NCBI RefSeq assembly: GCF_025370935.1
Contig: NC_133494.1
Coordinates: forward strand, 19,386,295-19,450,294
Direction of reading: 5' to 3'
DNA: 64,000 bases
Origin: Choristoneura fumiferana
Lineage: Eukaryota; Arthropoda; Insecta; Lepidoptera; Tortricidae
Shown here: piece after piece, positions 47,601 to 59,126 of the stretch
Position numbering within the stretch: the stretch's first letter is position 1
Layout of the letters: the number at the start of each line of letters is the position of its first letter
Translations under genes and position numbers: made by a program
The notes under the pieces: generated by a model
What the model was told of the DNA's origin: nothing
The model's database searches: none
What the model saw: the letters and a program-made list of their open reading frames with translations, nothing else

Positions 47601-47924
47601 GACCGAATACCACAAGACAAGATTTTTAGTTGATTGAAAGTTTTTCCTATCTCCTAAGAAAAACATAAGATTTGATTTGCCCTTGTTAACAACAATGCAA
47701 TGCAATACATAGATTCTTTATTGTACACCAAACATAGTAAGCGATACAGAAAACAGATACACAGAGAAACATGTTGCAGTCAGAACCACTGCAACAAGGT
47801 TTTTTCCCTAAAGCCCTAAACTGTGTTTGAGAAAAATAAGACTATCCATTCGTCTTGTATTAAAGTACTAGCTTTCCCCGCGGCTTCGCCTACGTGGAAT
47901 TTGGTTATCGCGCGCTGTTCTAAA

Positions 47925-48395
47925 TTTTTTTAGTGTACCTCCCATACACGTAAAGTGGGGGTGATTTTTTTTTGTCATCCAACCTTATAGTGTAGAATAT
48001 AGTTGGATTGGTCTTTTAAAATCATTAGGGGGTTGCTAGCACGATTTTTCGATTCAGTGATTTGTTTGCAAAATATTCAACTTTAAAGTGCAAATTTTCA
48101 TTAAAATCGAGCGTCCCCCCTCTAAAATCTAAACCGGTAGTGGAAAATTTTGAAAAAAATCAGAATGGTAGTAGGGTATATCAAACTTTCAAGGAAAACT
48201 ATAACGTCTAAAGTTTTTTGAGAATTATTAGTAGTTTAACAGTAAATAGCAGCTTAAGGTATAAAATATACCTAAACTTGGAAGATACCGTATAAAATAC
48301 GAAATCCTTAGAAAAATATTACTTATTTTTTACGTAATGGCTACGGAACCCTATTTCGGGCGTGTCCGACACGCTCTTGGCCGGTTTTATTTAAC
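47925..48395 (-). repeat. Inverted copy of the 44912-45548 repeat
   Basis: Complement matches 44912-45350 ('gtgtcggacacgcccgaaat', 'ggtatattttataccttaag', 'ccattagggggttgc'-like). Lacks the (GGAC)n end. Confidence 0.75.
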
Positions 48396-48469
48396 CTTAC
48401 GTAATCTAGGTAAGTACTAGTTTGAAGTCGGTGTCTCACCACGAGCCAGCACGAGGCAAGAGGAGGCGG

Positions 48470-48715
48470 GCTGCGGGCCACATCGCTCGAAGAATAGATA
48501 ACCGTTGCGAGAGAAAATTCCTCGAGTGGCGACCACGAACCGGAAGACGAAGCGTTGGCAGCCCCACCAGGTAGACTGACGGCATCTTTAGAGTTATGGG
48601 TAACCGGTGGATGCAAGTGGCGAGTTGTCGTTCATTGTGGCGTTCTAAGGGGGAGGCCTTTATTCAGCAGTGGACGTCTTCCGGCTGATGATGATTTTGA
48701 TATTGAGCCTCCTTA
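48470..48715 (+). mobile_element. RTE LINE 3' fragment (+)
   Basis: The plus strand reads RIDNRCERKFLEWRPRTGRR then frame breaks, then GEAFIQQWTSSG and stop, the RTE C-terminus and tail 'gtggacgtcttccggctgat'. Confidence 0.7.
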
Positions 48716-48749
48716 CACGCAGTATATTTCCATGCAAATCGATAATCTA

Positions 48750-49387
48750 CACTGAGAAAAATATTGTTGGGTGTAACAAAATAACTTTAACGTCTAAGGT
48801 GAGTTGCAGATGAAACAAAGTTTTTATTGACAGATGTTTATGGGGAATCTAACAACGTTTTAAACGACGTTCTAAATTGTTACAATTACAATGTTTTCTA
48901 TATTGTCGTTGCAACTACAAAAACATTGCGCTATTAACAACAGAACTTTTGTCACTACAAATCGAAGCTTGTGCTTTTAACAAATTTTGTCAAATTGACA
49001 ATATATTACTATTTATTCTGGAGCAAAGGTACTTTGTTAAGAAATTACCTTTGTCATTGTATTAATAGTAATTTTGTACATGTCAATTTGACAATATAAC
49101 TGTTTACTCTGATACAATGTTACTTTGTTAGAAAGTCGTTTTGATTCTTTATTAATGTTTAACTGTGTTACGTCTGCAAAATACTGTTGTCAAACCCACT
49201 AAGCCAAAAAATGTTTTTACCGTAGCAAAGTGCAAGTTGTTTATAACACAGTAAACGCTGACAATAAAAACGCTGTACAAGTACCTTAGTTGGCTTTTTT
49301 ATTATGACAACACTTATAGTGTTCACAACAACAACAAAAATGGCAAAGCGTTTATTGTGACTTTGTTAGCCGTTTTTTTTCTCAGTG
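48750..49387. mobile_element. 638-bp MITE with CACTGAGAAAAA ends and TA duplication
   Basis: CACTGAGAAAAA at 48750 and TTTTTCTCAGTG ending at 49387, flanked by TA on both sides, as for Tc1/mariner-type insertions. The interior is made of short related phrases ('ttgtcaaattgacaat', 'acaacaaaaatggcaaagcg', 'tactttgttaag') rather than unique sequence. Confidence 0.85.
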
Positions 49388-49744
49388 TAAATCGGCTCCG
49401 GCTCCGGTCCATCTTTAATCATATAATCATCGAGCGGCGTTCTATCCCCTATTCGTTCCGGAGTACGATCCATTGCATCACCTGATTACCGTTCTGCGCG
49501 ACTAACCGATTTACTCGATTACAGTTAGCGTCATAGCCCTAAAGTTCTTGATCTATTATTAATCTTTATTGGTTTATTATGCTTTTTATTGATTACGAGT
49601 CATTGCATTTATGATATGCGTGTACTTTCGCAATGATGTTATCGGGTAATAGGGTTAGTGTTACGCTCAGGTGTTTGTGTCTGGTGGAGAACCTATCTGC
49701 CGTCCATGTATGGCCTTTTGAAGCAGTAAGTACTTCACACTGAC

Positions 49745-50033
49745 TGACTCATACCAGCCTATATACGTCCCACTGCTGGGGACGAAGAATGAGAGAGCTT
49801 AGGGTATAGTTCCCACGCGGAGTCCATTCAGATTTGCAGCTTCACACATACCATTGAATTGCTTCTAGGTTTGTGTAGGTTTCCTCACGATCCTTTATTG
49901 AAAACTAGTGGTAAATTTCAAATTAAATTTCGCACCTGAATTTCGAAAAACTCACGGGTGCGGGTCCGGGTTTGATGAACCCACGATCTGCTTGAGAGTC
50001 CATAGGTCAAACACTGGACCACCAAGTGTTTAA
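49745..50033 (-). mobile_element. tRNA-derived SINE, family 2, decayed copy
   Basis: Reversed: B-box region 'gggtttgatgaacccacg' near the right end, 'cacacataccattgaattgc', 'ccagcctatatacgtcccac' at the left. More diverged than the two copies below. Confidence 0.75.
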
Positions 50034-50240
50034 GTAGTAGGTAAGTAAATAAGTAATTACTACTTACTACTAGGTTAACGAACTTGTTAACAGAGAGCGG
50101 AATTTTCATGGCATTTTTTGACCTGTCATAGTGACTCCCACTTATCGACTCTACCATAAAACTCTACCTAAACGATGCCAAATTAGACTTTAAATTAGAT
50201 TGCCGTAAACTTATCATGTTATGTAGAGCTTTCTTTTCCG

Positions 50241-50540
50241 CATCATCATCATCATCCCAGCCTATTTACGTCCCACAGGCCTCCTCTCAGAATGAGAGGG
50301 CTTGGGCCGTAGTTCCCACGCGGGCCCAGTGCGGATTGTGAACTTCACACATACCATTGAATTACGTCACAGGTGTGCGCAGGTTTCCTCACGATGTTTT
50401 CCTTCACCGTAAAGCTCGTGGTAAATTACAAGTGTAATTTCGCACATGAATTTAGAAACACTGAGAGGTGAGGGCTGGGGTTTGAACCCACGACCCTCTG
50501 CTTGAGAGGCGATAGGTGAAACCACTAGGCCACCACGGCT
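50241..50540 (-). mobile_element. tRNA-derived SINE, family 2
   Basis: On the minus strand it begins AGCCGTGGTGGCCTAGTGGT, has 'gtcgtgggttcaaacc' as B-box, and ends in (ATG)n-like repeats. Flanks 'cttttccgcat' and 'ctttttccgcat' look like the target duplication. Confidence 0.88.
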
Positions 50541-51171
50541 CTTTTTCCGCATACAAATGGATATTTGATTGTAAAAGAAGTAGTTTAAAACCGGAAAATA
50601 TGATTAAAAAAGTAATGGAACACTTGTTACCATTACAACAGAAGAATTTCAATATGAAATTGAAAAAAAAAACTGAACTGAAATTATTAAATTAAGTAGA
50701 AATTGTTATCCATTCATTGCATATGTCTGTCTATTTCACATTTTCTACTGCTCGAAAGTTAATTGGAAGAGATGGTTCTCCAACACCAGACGACGCCATG
50801 CTTTACGATCTTGGGCCAGCTGTTGCCAGCCTTAGGTACAACATTCCAAAATCCAAAAGGTCCCTCTGCACCTCCGACTTTGCGAGTTAAACTGACTCTG
50901 TACAATGGTCCGCTCTACTTGCAGCGGAAGGGACATTACGAATTTTGAGGAATTCCCGACGGATAGGAAGTTCTTTAACTGTGCGTGAAGCCGCGGAGGC
51001 AAGCTAGTCTACAACTTACTTACAACACCACAACATACAACTACAACTTACGACTCTATATCGAATATAGTAGACATGAGTTTGCATTCACTGTAACTTT
51101 GCGTTTTATGTAGCACTGGGTTTTTGAACTTGAAGAATCATAATTACTATCGGATATTACTATTTGGCAGG
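50541..51171. other. Unassigned sequence
   Basis: Nothing recognised. An open frame at 50763-50948 (plus, 61 codons) has unclear status; its DNA has higher GC than its surroundings and could be a degraded LINE piece. Confidence 0.4.
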
Positions 51172-51445
51172 TGGTAGGACCTTGTGCAAGGTCCGCCCGG
51201 ATTGCTACCACCATCTTGCTCGCTAATCCTGCCGTGAAGCAGCAGTGCTTGCACTGTTGTGTTTCGGCGTGGAGAGTAAGACAGCCGGTGAAATTACTGG
51301 CACTTGAGGTATCCCATCTTAGGCCTCTAGGTTGGCAACGCATCTGCAATACCCCTGGTGTTGCAGATGTTTATGGGCGGTGGTGATCTCTTACTATCAG
51401 GAGACCCACTTGCTCGTTTGCCATCCAGTCGAATAAAAAAAAAAT
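51172..51445 (+). mobile_element. LINE 3' tail (GGCAACGCATCTGCAATACC family)
   Basis: 'ggtccgcccggattgctacc', 'cctctaggttggcaacgcat', 'gttgcagatgtttatgggcg', 'ggagacccacttgctcgttt' and a poly-A run. The cleanest of the four copies. Confidence 0.8.
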
Positions 51446-52072
51446 ATCTTTCATTTCGCTAATATTTTTCCCCGAATTATTCGTTTCACAAATGTATCAT
51501 TTGGCCAAATGCATTTTATTCTGTAACTTTAAATTACGACTATGCAAGACTTAAGTATTTAAAAGACCGTTGTGTAGAACGCTAATTAGAATTAGGTTAG
51601 GTTAGATTTATAAAATCCCTGAAGCAACTACACTTTCAGAATAAAATGCAATTGGCCAAACGAAACATTAATGAAAGGAATCATTTGTTTTTACAAATTT
51701 TGGTTAGACATTAGTGACCCATAATTATCGTTAGGTAAGTACCATCAGTCATAATAATAATATAATTTTTTATTCACCATCACAAACTATGAATTACAAT
51801 ACATCAGACAGATAACATTATTAAGTGAGGCAAAATGGAAATGAGACAGCGAGGTCGCTGGTTTTCAGTCTCTAATCAAACTAAAACTAACGTAACTAGT
51901 CTTCTTAGAACTACGGTAAATACGCTGCCACAACGATAGCATTACAACAAAGTATCCGGTCATGTACTTACATTAACTAAGCAATTTGCGTTTAGAGGCA
52001 GAAATTTCAACTCAACCAGGTTTCACCAGTAAAAACAATCAGTTCACCAATAATAAAATACAGTGGCATACC
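51446..52072. other. Unassigned AT-rich sequence
   Basis: No gene seen. 51465-51715 shows loose internal inverted similarity ('tttggccaaatgcattttat' against 'ataaaatgcaattggccaaa'), suggesting a decayed MITE of about 190 bp at 51495-51665. Confidence 0.45.
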
Positions 52073-52083
52073 TATATCTCACT

Positions 52084-52379
52084 TCATCCCAGCCTATATA
52101 CTCCCACTGCTGGGCACAGGCCTCCTCTCAGAACAAGAGGGCTTGGCCATAGTTCCCACGCGGCCAGTGCGGATTGGGAACTTCACACGCACCATTGAAT
52201 TGCTTCGCAGGTTTGTGCAGGTTTCCTCACGATGTTTTCCTTCACCGCAAACTCGTGGTAAATTTCAAATGTAATTCCGCACATGAATTTCGAAAAACTC
52301 AGAGGTGCGAGCCACGGTTTGAACCCACGACCCTCTGATTGAGAGGCGATAGGTCAAACCACTAGGCCACCACGGCTTT
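52084..52379 (-). mobile_element. tRNA-derived SINE, family 2, with perfect target duplication
   Basis: Minus-strand head AGCCGTGGTGGCCTAGTGGT, B-box 'gtcgtgggttcaaacc', flanked by identical 11-mers tatatctcact (52073-52083 and 52380-52390). Intact structure implies a recent insertion. Confidence 0.93.
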
Positions 52380-52464
52380 TATATCTCACTAACTCAATTA
52401 ATTCTAATAATTCAACACAAAGTTCAAGGTTCGCCTTTGTACATCTCTTTCTTTGCATGCACAA

Positions 52465-53530
52465 AAGAGGGTAAGTAATAGAATATATAAAAACAAAACA
52501 ATATAATATCCATTACGTATAACTTCACTTTCTATATTTTTTTAAATATAACATACGTTTGCTATAATGCTCATAACGTACAATGATAAAATATATAATT
52601 TAATTATGTATAATGAGCTATGGACATAAAAACATTGAGTATAACGATCAAATTATATAATATTCACAACATCTAACAACCAAAACATATACATTCATTT
52701 AATGTTACAACGGAAAACATAACGCTCAAAAATATAAATAAAAAAAAAAACAATTTATGGTTTCCTAGCTGCTAAAAAAACCTAACATCGAAGGCTAAGG
52801 CGGGAGCTATACGCTAGCCTTCTGAACCTAAACTATTCAAGTCGCTTCTGCTCCGAACCGTCTTGCTCGCTCGCTTCGCTCACTCGCACAAATTTTGAAG
52901 TAAAACTTTGCAATACAAAAATTAAAGGGTGATGAATACCTTATTTTCTGGTTTTAATTTTTTTTTAATTTACCAAGTATTTAAGAAACAAAGTACATAT
53001 ATCACTTGATATTATAAATAAATTATAATAATAAATAAATATTATGGGACACTTGACACCAATTGACCTAGTCCCAAACTAAGCAAAGCTTCTACTATGG
53101 ACACTAAGCAACGGATAAACATACTTATATAGATAAATACATATGAAACATCCAAGACCCGAGAGCAAACATTCGTATTATTCATACAAATATCTGCTCC
53201 GGCCGAGATTCGAACCCGGGACCTCAAGTACGAAGCTTGTCAGGTTCTCTAACCACTTGGCCATCCGGTCGTCCCATATTAATGTTTATAAGAAGTTATT
53301 ACGTATTATAAGCGGCATACCTTATGTATGTTATATAATATGAATTTAGCCCGCATAAACATGTTATTTCTTATGAAAGTATATAAAACAACAACAGTTA
53401 TATAACTACTAATCGAACATTATATACTTAATGAAATTATAGTGTTTAATGTTATACATAATTTACTTAATTATTCATAATGAACGTTTATAATATGAAA
53501 TTATATCTAACTTTTTTATATAACTTGGGA
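52465..53530. mobile_element. Foldback element with degenerate word arms (ATAACG type)
   Basis: The left arm (52465-52740) repeats words such as 'gctcataacgtac' and 'gtataacgatc'. The right arm (53280-53520) repeats complements such as 'gttatacataat' and 'cataatgaacgtttataat'. The centre (52785-52900) is GC-rich with 'gctcgctcgcttcgctcact', like the centre of 32060-33077. A family 1 SINE (53028-53273) is nested inside. Exact ends are unclear. Confidence 0.5.
53028..53273 (-). mobile_element. tRNA-derived SINE, family 1 (copy c)
   Basis: Complement begins 'gacgaccggatggccaagtg' with 'gttagagaacctgac', then B-box GGTTCGAATCTC and the body shared with 9478-9742. Confidence 0.85.
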
Positions 53531-53544
53531 CGCACCCCAAAAAA

Positions 53545-53705
53545 GAGTATGTGGGTTTACCACCCTAAAGTTGATAATCGTTTGCATGTCACAAAACAAT
53601 TGCTAAAAGACGCGTCTGTCAACTTGAAAGTTCGGCTTTAGCGACATATTCATTTGATAAGAACGTGTTTAAAAATTGATAGACCTCTTAGTTGGCTGAT
53701 GGTAC
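53545..53705. mobile_element. MITE copy of the 6089-6262 family
   Basis: 'ataatcgtttgcatgtcaca', 'gaaagttcggctttagcgac' and 'ttggctgatggtac'. 53706-54224 contains nothing else recognised. Confidence 0.75.
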
Positions 53706-54224
53706 TACCTAAGTATTCACAACTACATGGGTAGTATTTGATTCAAACGATCGCAATTAAGTAGGCCCTAATACATATAAAAAGAGCAGGAAAATTACTT
53801 TAAAATACTAATTATAAATTTTAATATTCCAAAACAAAACACCGTATTATTAGTCAGACTTTCCGGCTAAAGACCTATTTAAAGTCACCGCACTAGACCG
53901 CCAGCTATCGGTTAGATTACCTACATTTATACCTACCTACATAATGAAATTATTACACATCGGTATTTATCAATGAGCACAATGTAGATTAAACATATGA
54001 TCTATATCACGGGAAATCACGGCCACACTTCGGTGTAATCCCGCAATAATTAACTTATCAATGATAAAAGGAAAATGATTGCATACTAAGTAGACGTAAT
54101 CAATACGGGGTAAAATAGGTCGAATTCGCGGAGAGAAGGGAAATAACGTTAGACACTTAATTTTAGGTTTTTTGCAAGGAAAGTTCTTGGAACCACCTGT
54201 GTGTTTTTACGCTTTTAGTATTTA

Positions 54225-54420
54225 TTAATTTACTATCTTTTTTCGGGATAAAGAGTAGCCTATGTCACTCTCTGGCCCATAAACTATCTCTATGCCAAAA
54301 ATCACGTCTATCCGTCGCTCCGTTTCGACGTGAAAGGCGGACATGCATACAAACATACAATCATACAAACACGCAAACATACAAACACACACATTTTCGC
54401 ATTTATAATATTAGTATGGA
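54225..54420 (-). repeat. Inverted copy of the 47255-47455 repeat
   Basis: 'tttcgggataaagagtagcc', 'ccataaactatctctatgcc', 'tccgtcgctccgtttcgacg'. 54421-55560 downstream is unassigned, with no gene seen. Confidence 0.75.
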
Positions 54421-55560
54421 TTGTAAGTAGGTATCTACTTACGATCCAGCGCTGGCTCTACCCAGGTAGAGCGAGATTCTTTACCCCGCTTCTTTCCCGC
54501 TTCTAAGCCTATCAAAAGGCGCCATCAGCCTATCAGCACAATTATATTTTACACTAGCTTTTGTACGATCTTTTTTTTTCGTTTTTTAATTGATTTTTCG
54601 GAGTATTATAGTTGTAAATTCTCTCTCATAAGTACCTATAATTTCCACCATACGGCTCGCTTCGCATCGGATCGGAAAAGATCGATCGTTCGCCCCTGAT
54701 AATCCTCACATGGCACATTTTGAGATCCCAGAAATAAATAAATATACAAGAATGACTCGTTTAAAGGTATTAGACTTCTAAGGTTCAAGCAGATGTACCT
54801 ACTTTAACGTGGGCAAATATAAGGTAATCTAGAAAAGAATTTCAATCTTATTTACTTACATTATCTTGATTTTTTCACTCATATATCAGCCGCGGCGCAC
54901 TTCCCAAATCTGTTTCCTATCTTTAAAACAGTCACATTGCAGATAACGTTATCAAAGAAACTAATCACTTATTTCCTAAAACTACAACGCGTACTTCCTT
55001 TGCGGAAAACCATGAAAACTTGACAAACGGGAAATTAGGAAAACTAATTTATACACTTTTAAAAACGGAGAAAGCTCAAGTGTACTTTGATCTGCTCAAA
55101 TAGAACAAAAAATCCTCACTTTTTAAATGAACACGGTACCTACAATAAACGTAAACAATAAAACAAATCACTCCCGAAGTAATTACTGTATGTATAGCAA
55201 AGTTATTTTTACGATAGTTTTTACTTTAATTGTGCTTTCAGTGTAATGCGTTTGTATACTTAAATTGTTTAACTCCCGAGTTTACGCGGCGGTTGTCCCG
55301 ATCGGTATTTTTCTAAGGAACTAGATGCAAAACCGAATTTGCTCTTGGTCGGCTTGTCAGCCAACCCGGGTCGCGACAAGCCGACTATTAGGAAAACATT
55401 TAGTTTTGGCCTTTCTATTGCTGATCGATTTACTTTCTCCTAAACCGATGATCGTGCGAAAATATTATTACGCGATGGCGCGTTAAGATCACAGCGTTTA
55501 GTTATTAAAATAAGTAGGTACTTACCTATTTTTTTCATATTAACACGTTAGCTGCCCATA

Positions 55561-55735
55561 CAACACATCTTTTTAGGGTTCCGTGCCCAAAGGGAAAAAA
55601 CGGGACCCTATTAACTCCGTTTCCGTCCGTTTGTCTGTCCGTCTGTCACCAGGCTTTATCTCATAAACCGTGATAGCTAGACAGTTGAAATTTTCACAGA
55701 ATATGTATTTCTGTTGCCGCTATAAACAAAAAATA
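55561..55735 (+). repeat. Dispersed gggttccgtgccc repeat
   Basis: 'tagggttccgtgcccaaagg', 'gtctgtccgtctgtcaccag', 'ttgaaattttcacagaatat', 'gttgccgctataaac'. Same family as 690-1140. Confidence 0.75.
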
Positions 55736-55756
55736 AGTAGAATCCGCTATAAGTAG

Positions 55757-56095
55757 AATCCTGAGCGTAATGAGGGATTCAAGTGTTAACGCCCAAGATG
55801 AAAATAATTTTGCTCCCGAGTTGCTCATACAACTTTTCACACCGAGCATTAAGAAACTTGAAAAAAAAATCTAAATATTATTAAAGAACAACCAGCATAG
55901 AAAAAGGCGTGGCTTTACAATTATCAAGTTCAAAAAATGGCATTTGCAATAAAACACTTAGAAAAGCCTTGAGCAGAAAAGTTGCACTTTGCTACCTCTC
56001 GTCAGGGAGGAAAAGTTACATTTCTGAAGGAGAGGTGTGAAAAATTATTTTCATCTTGGGCGTTAACACTTGAATCCCTCATTACGCTCAGGATT
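55757..56095. mobile_element. 339-bp MITE with about 57-bp inverted ends
   Basis: AATCCTGAGCGTAATGAGGG and onward at the left, with its complement ending at 56095. The match continues through 'cgcccaagatgaaaataatt'. Non-coding. Confidence 0.9.
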
Positions 56096-56404
56096 AAATG
56101 ATGGAATGAGGATGGAATGAGTTTAAATGATCGAGAGCGAATTTCAATATATATTTTTTCTGTAGTGGCGAGTGTATAAAAATCATAACCCATTCTTTTC
56201 AACGCCATTTCACTGTAAGTAACGTGTTGCTGCCTAGGCACGACGGTTTTTCTTGATAATTTTCTTCGAGACCTTATCTTTAGCTGCACACTTAATACGA
56301 GGGCGGCCCGGTCTCTTCAATAAAAAAGCTGTGCCGTTCTTTCCATAATTCTGGATGATTGACTGGATAGTAGACCTATTCAGGTGTAAGTCTTTGGTGA
56401 TTTA

Positions 56405-57102
56405 CAGCCTTATTCATAAAAAATCCTTAATTGAGGTTTGATCGGTCTGTTACTTAGCAGACTGATTAAGCTTGTTAGACGGTTGTCAAGAAGTATGATT
56501 CATAAACGCTTGCTAGCAGTCTGCTAGTTGTTGAGCTGCTGATAGACGGATTACACGCGTTATGTTGGCAATCTTGACAAATCAAAGACAAAAAATCGCC
56601 TCATTGATAATTAAAAAAACAAATTTGACAGCAATGACAGCAAATTAGCAAGAAAAAAAAGCGAGATGTTTGTTTTCCCGCCATTTCCGATCCGCATGTT
56701 TATGTTTAAGTGCAAAAAGCCGTAATTATGTTAATCATCCTAATTTTATTTTTTTCATATTTATTGTTAGTAAAGTAGTAAAGTAGCAGTAATTTTAGAG
56801 GATTTTTAAATACAAATTCCTGAAAATAATTTTTCCTGTTTTTTTTTAATCTTTGCGTAACTTCACCCTTCACTAAAAATATTTTCGGTATGGTTTTTTT
56901 GCTCTTGTCAAAGTCAGCTGTTCAAACTTGTGGCGGCCATTTTGTGACTTAGCAGGGAGATAAAGGAGGGTCTACGGTCCTCTAACTTTAGCAGAGCCTT
57001 GATCGACTGATTAGTGCTAACAGACGTTTATGAATCACGTTTTTTAGCATCGGGCCTTCAAGGAGCCTTCAAGGAGGCTCTAACTTTTTATGAATAAGGC
57101 TG
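56405..57102. mobile_element. PIF/Harbinger-like MITE, 698 bp, TTA target duplication
   Basis: Ends CAGCCTTATTCATAAAAA and its near-complement, flanked by TTA on both sides, the 3-bp duplication typical of PIF/Harbinger. No transposase. Confidence 0.75.
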
Positions 57103-57708
57103 TTAGTAAATAAATTTTTAACTATTACTACTAGAAATTTTTAGTTTTCGCATTTCTTCAGCAATGGGTTTCCACGACCCATATTGATCAAAATAATTAA
57201 TTAAACTAACAAATACTTACTTGGACATGTCTTTTTATACCCTGTTACATCTTTACTGTCAAATAATATAGATTTTTTATTTGAATCATATTTATTTTGC
57301 CATATAAAAACTTAGCAAATAGTTAACGCTAGCCGTAGACGAACTATTTTGCATCAAATAAGAACTAGAACTAGACGAACTGTTTTGCGTGAGCATTCGA
57401 GAAGTAATATATCCAGAACATCTATAATTTTAAAATAGTGATTATTTTATTAGTGCCCAATTAACGTCGTTTAGATGGAGTATTGTACAATAAAAATTAA
57501 AATGAAAATTGTTAATACATTATTAATTTTGTAATTAGTCCTGTTTTACAAAATAAACACGTTTAATTATAAGGTCCTAGACTGCCATTATCTCATTAAT
57601 GGGAAAGAAAAAATATCGAAGACTTCACAGCTACCAAATTGCACCTCCGATAGCGGGGTATAATGACGAGGGTAGAAAAAGATGGTGAATACGACCGCGA
57701 ATGGCGTG

Positions 57709-57884
57709 TAAAGGTAAACGTCCACTTGTCGGTATCGTACGCATCGGATCGTAGTATTCTTTGTATAGAAACTCATATAAGTGCGTCCACCTGTCCGCAT
57801 CGTAAGCATCGCACATTTCTATACAAAGCAACAAATCCGATACGTCCGAAGCGTACGATGCGGATGAGTGGACGCCTACCTTTA
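57709..57884. mobile_element. MITE with AAGGTAAACGTCCACT ends
   Basis: 'taaaggtaaacgtccacttg' at the left and 'agtggacgcctacctttaa' at the right, with further mirrored 'gtatcgtacgcatcggat'-type sequence inside. 57103-57708 is otherwise unassigned. Confidence 0.75.
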
Positions 57885-57934
57885 ACGTTAAGCATCGCAC
57901 GATTGTCATTTAAGACACCTATCTATTCGAGTTC

Positions 57935-58490
57935 ATTGAATCGAACCCAGGTCCTCGTCGGGTTCGATTCCCAGTGATGGTCTTATTTTTCTGTTTTTTC
58001 TGTGCATCTATATTTCAGTTTGTATTTTCAATTTAGGTTTTACGGGATGACCGTAAAAGTAAAAATTTGGAATTGAAATAAAAAATACAAAAAGATTCCA
58101 AAAAACCAATCTTAAAGGAGGCTAACTGATTCCAAACGGGTCACGATGTCATTTTCATTTTATCTCTTTCCCACACATAACTTATGCTGTAAGGATCGGT
58201 TTCTTCACTAGCACCACTGTTGGTCTATATACACTAGTTATATTAGGTTTATGTGTAGAAGTATGGCACGCAACACGGAATGCCGAAGACCTGGGTTCGA
58301 TTCCCAGCGCTGGTCTCTTTTTCTGGTTTTTCTGTGCATCCATGTCTCATTTTTGTATTTTCGGTATCAACTAGGTAAGCAAAAAACACGATTATTTTTT
58401 GAAATAATGAAGGTATTCGAAAATAAATGCAATCAACTCACTTAAAATGAAAAAATATTTTGGGTTGTCTGAGGTTTCAGTTATTTAATT
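57935..58490 (+). mobile_element. SINE family 3 copies at the left edge of block C
   Basis: 57950-58120: 'gggttcgattcccagtgatg' then 'tctgtgcatctatatttcag' and 'ggttttacgggatgaccgta'. 58255-58490: 'cacggaatgccgaagacctg', 'ggttcgattcccagcgctgg' then the body shared with 40830-41040. Confidence 0.75.
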
Positions 58491-59126
58491 AACACCATGG
58501 ATATGTATAGGTAGTCAACTTTAGGGTGGTAGAGAGGTAGAGATAATGGGGTACTTCCGGTTATCCTAGAACCCACAAACTTGAAATTTGATATTAAGTT
58601 ACAGGATCTCCAACACGAAAAGTGTCAAAATCTCTTTTTTTATGTCAGTTTTTGTCGTTAACCATCCAATATGAATATGACCCCATACTGCGTACATTTT
58701 GCTTATGAGGAGGGCTCTGCTAACACTGGATATTCATAGATACATACACATTTGTACGAAACCCTCAGTGCGGGAGTCCACTTGGGCGGTTATTATTCTA
58801 AGAATTAGGTATGTAGGTTTTGTGTGAAATGAACAGAAAATGGTAAAAAGAAATGCTAAAAATAAAACGTATTAGCTAATAAGGAAACATTTAATACAAA
58901 AAATAAATATCTTACATCACTAAGTACCTTCAAACGCAAACTTACTTCTTTGGAAATAGCATAGAATACTGACAAGGATCACTAAATCTTAATCTAGAAA
59001 TTTAATCTCAAGTCATTCTGACCACATGCAACTTTATAAACTTTACATAACTAAATATAATTTAAAGCTGTAACAAAACAAGTCGTATATAACCTCAAAA
59101 CCACAGCTCTTTCAATTCATTATCAA

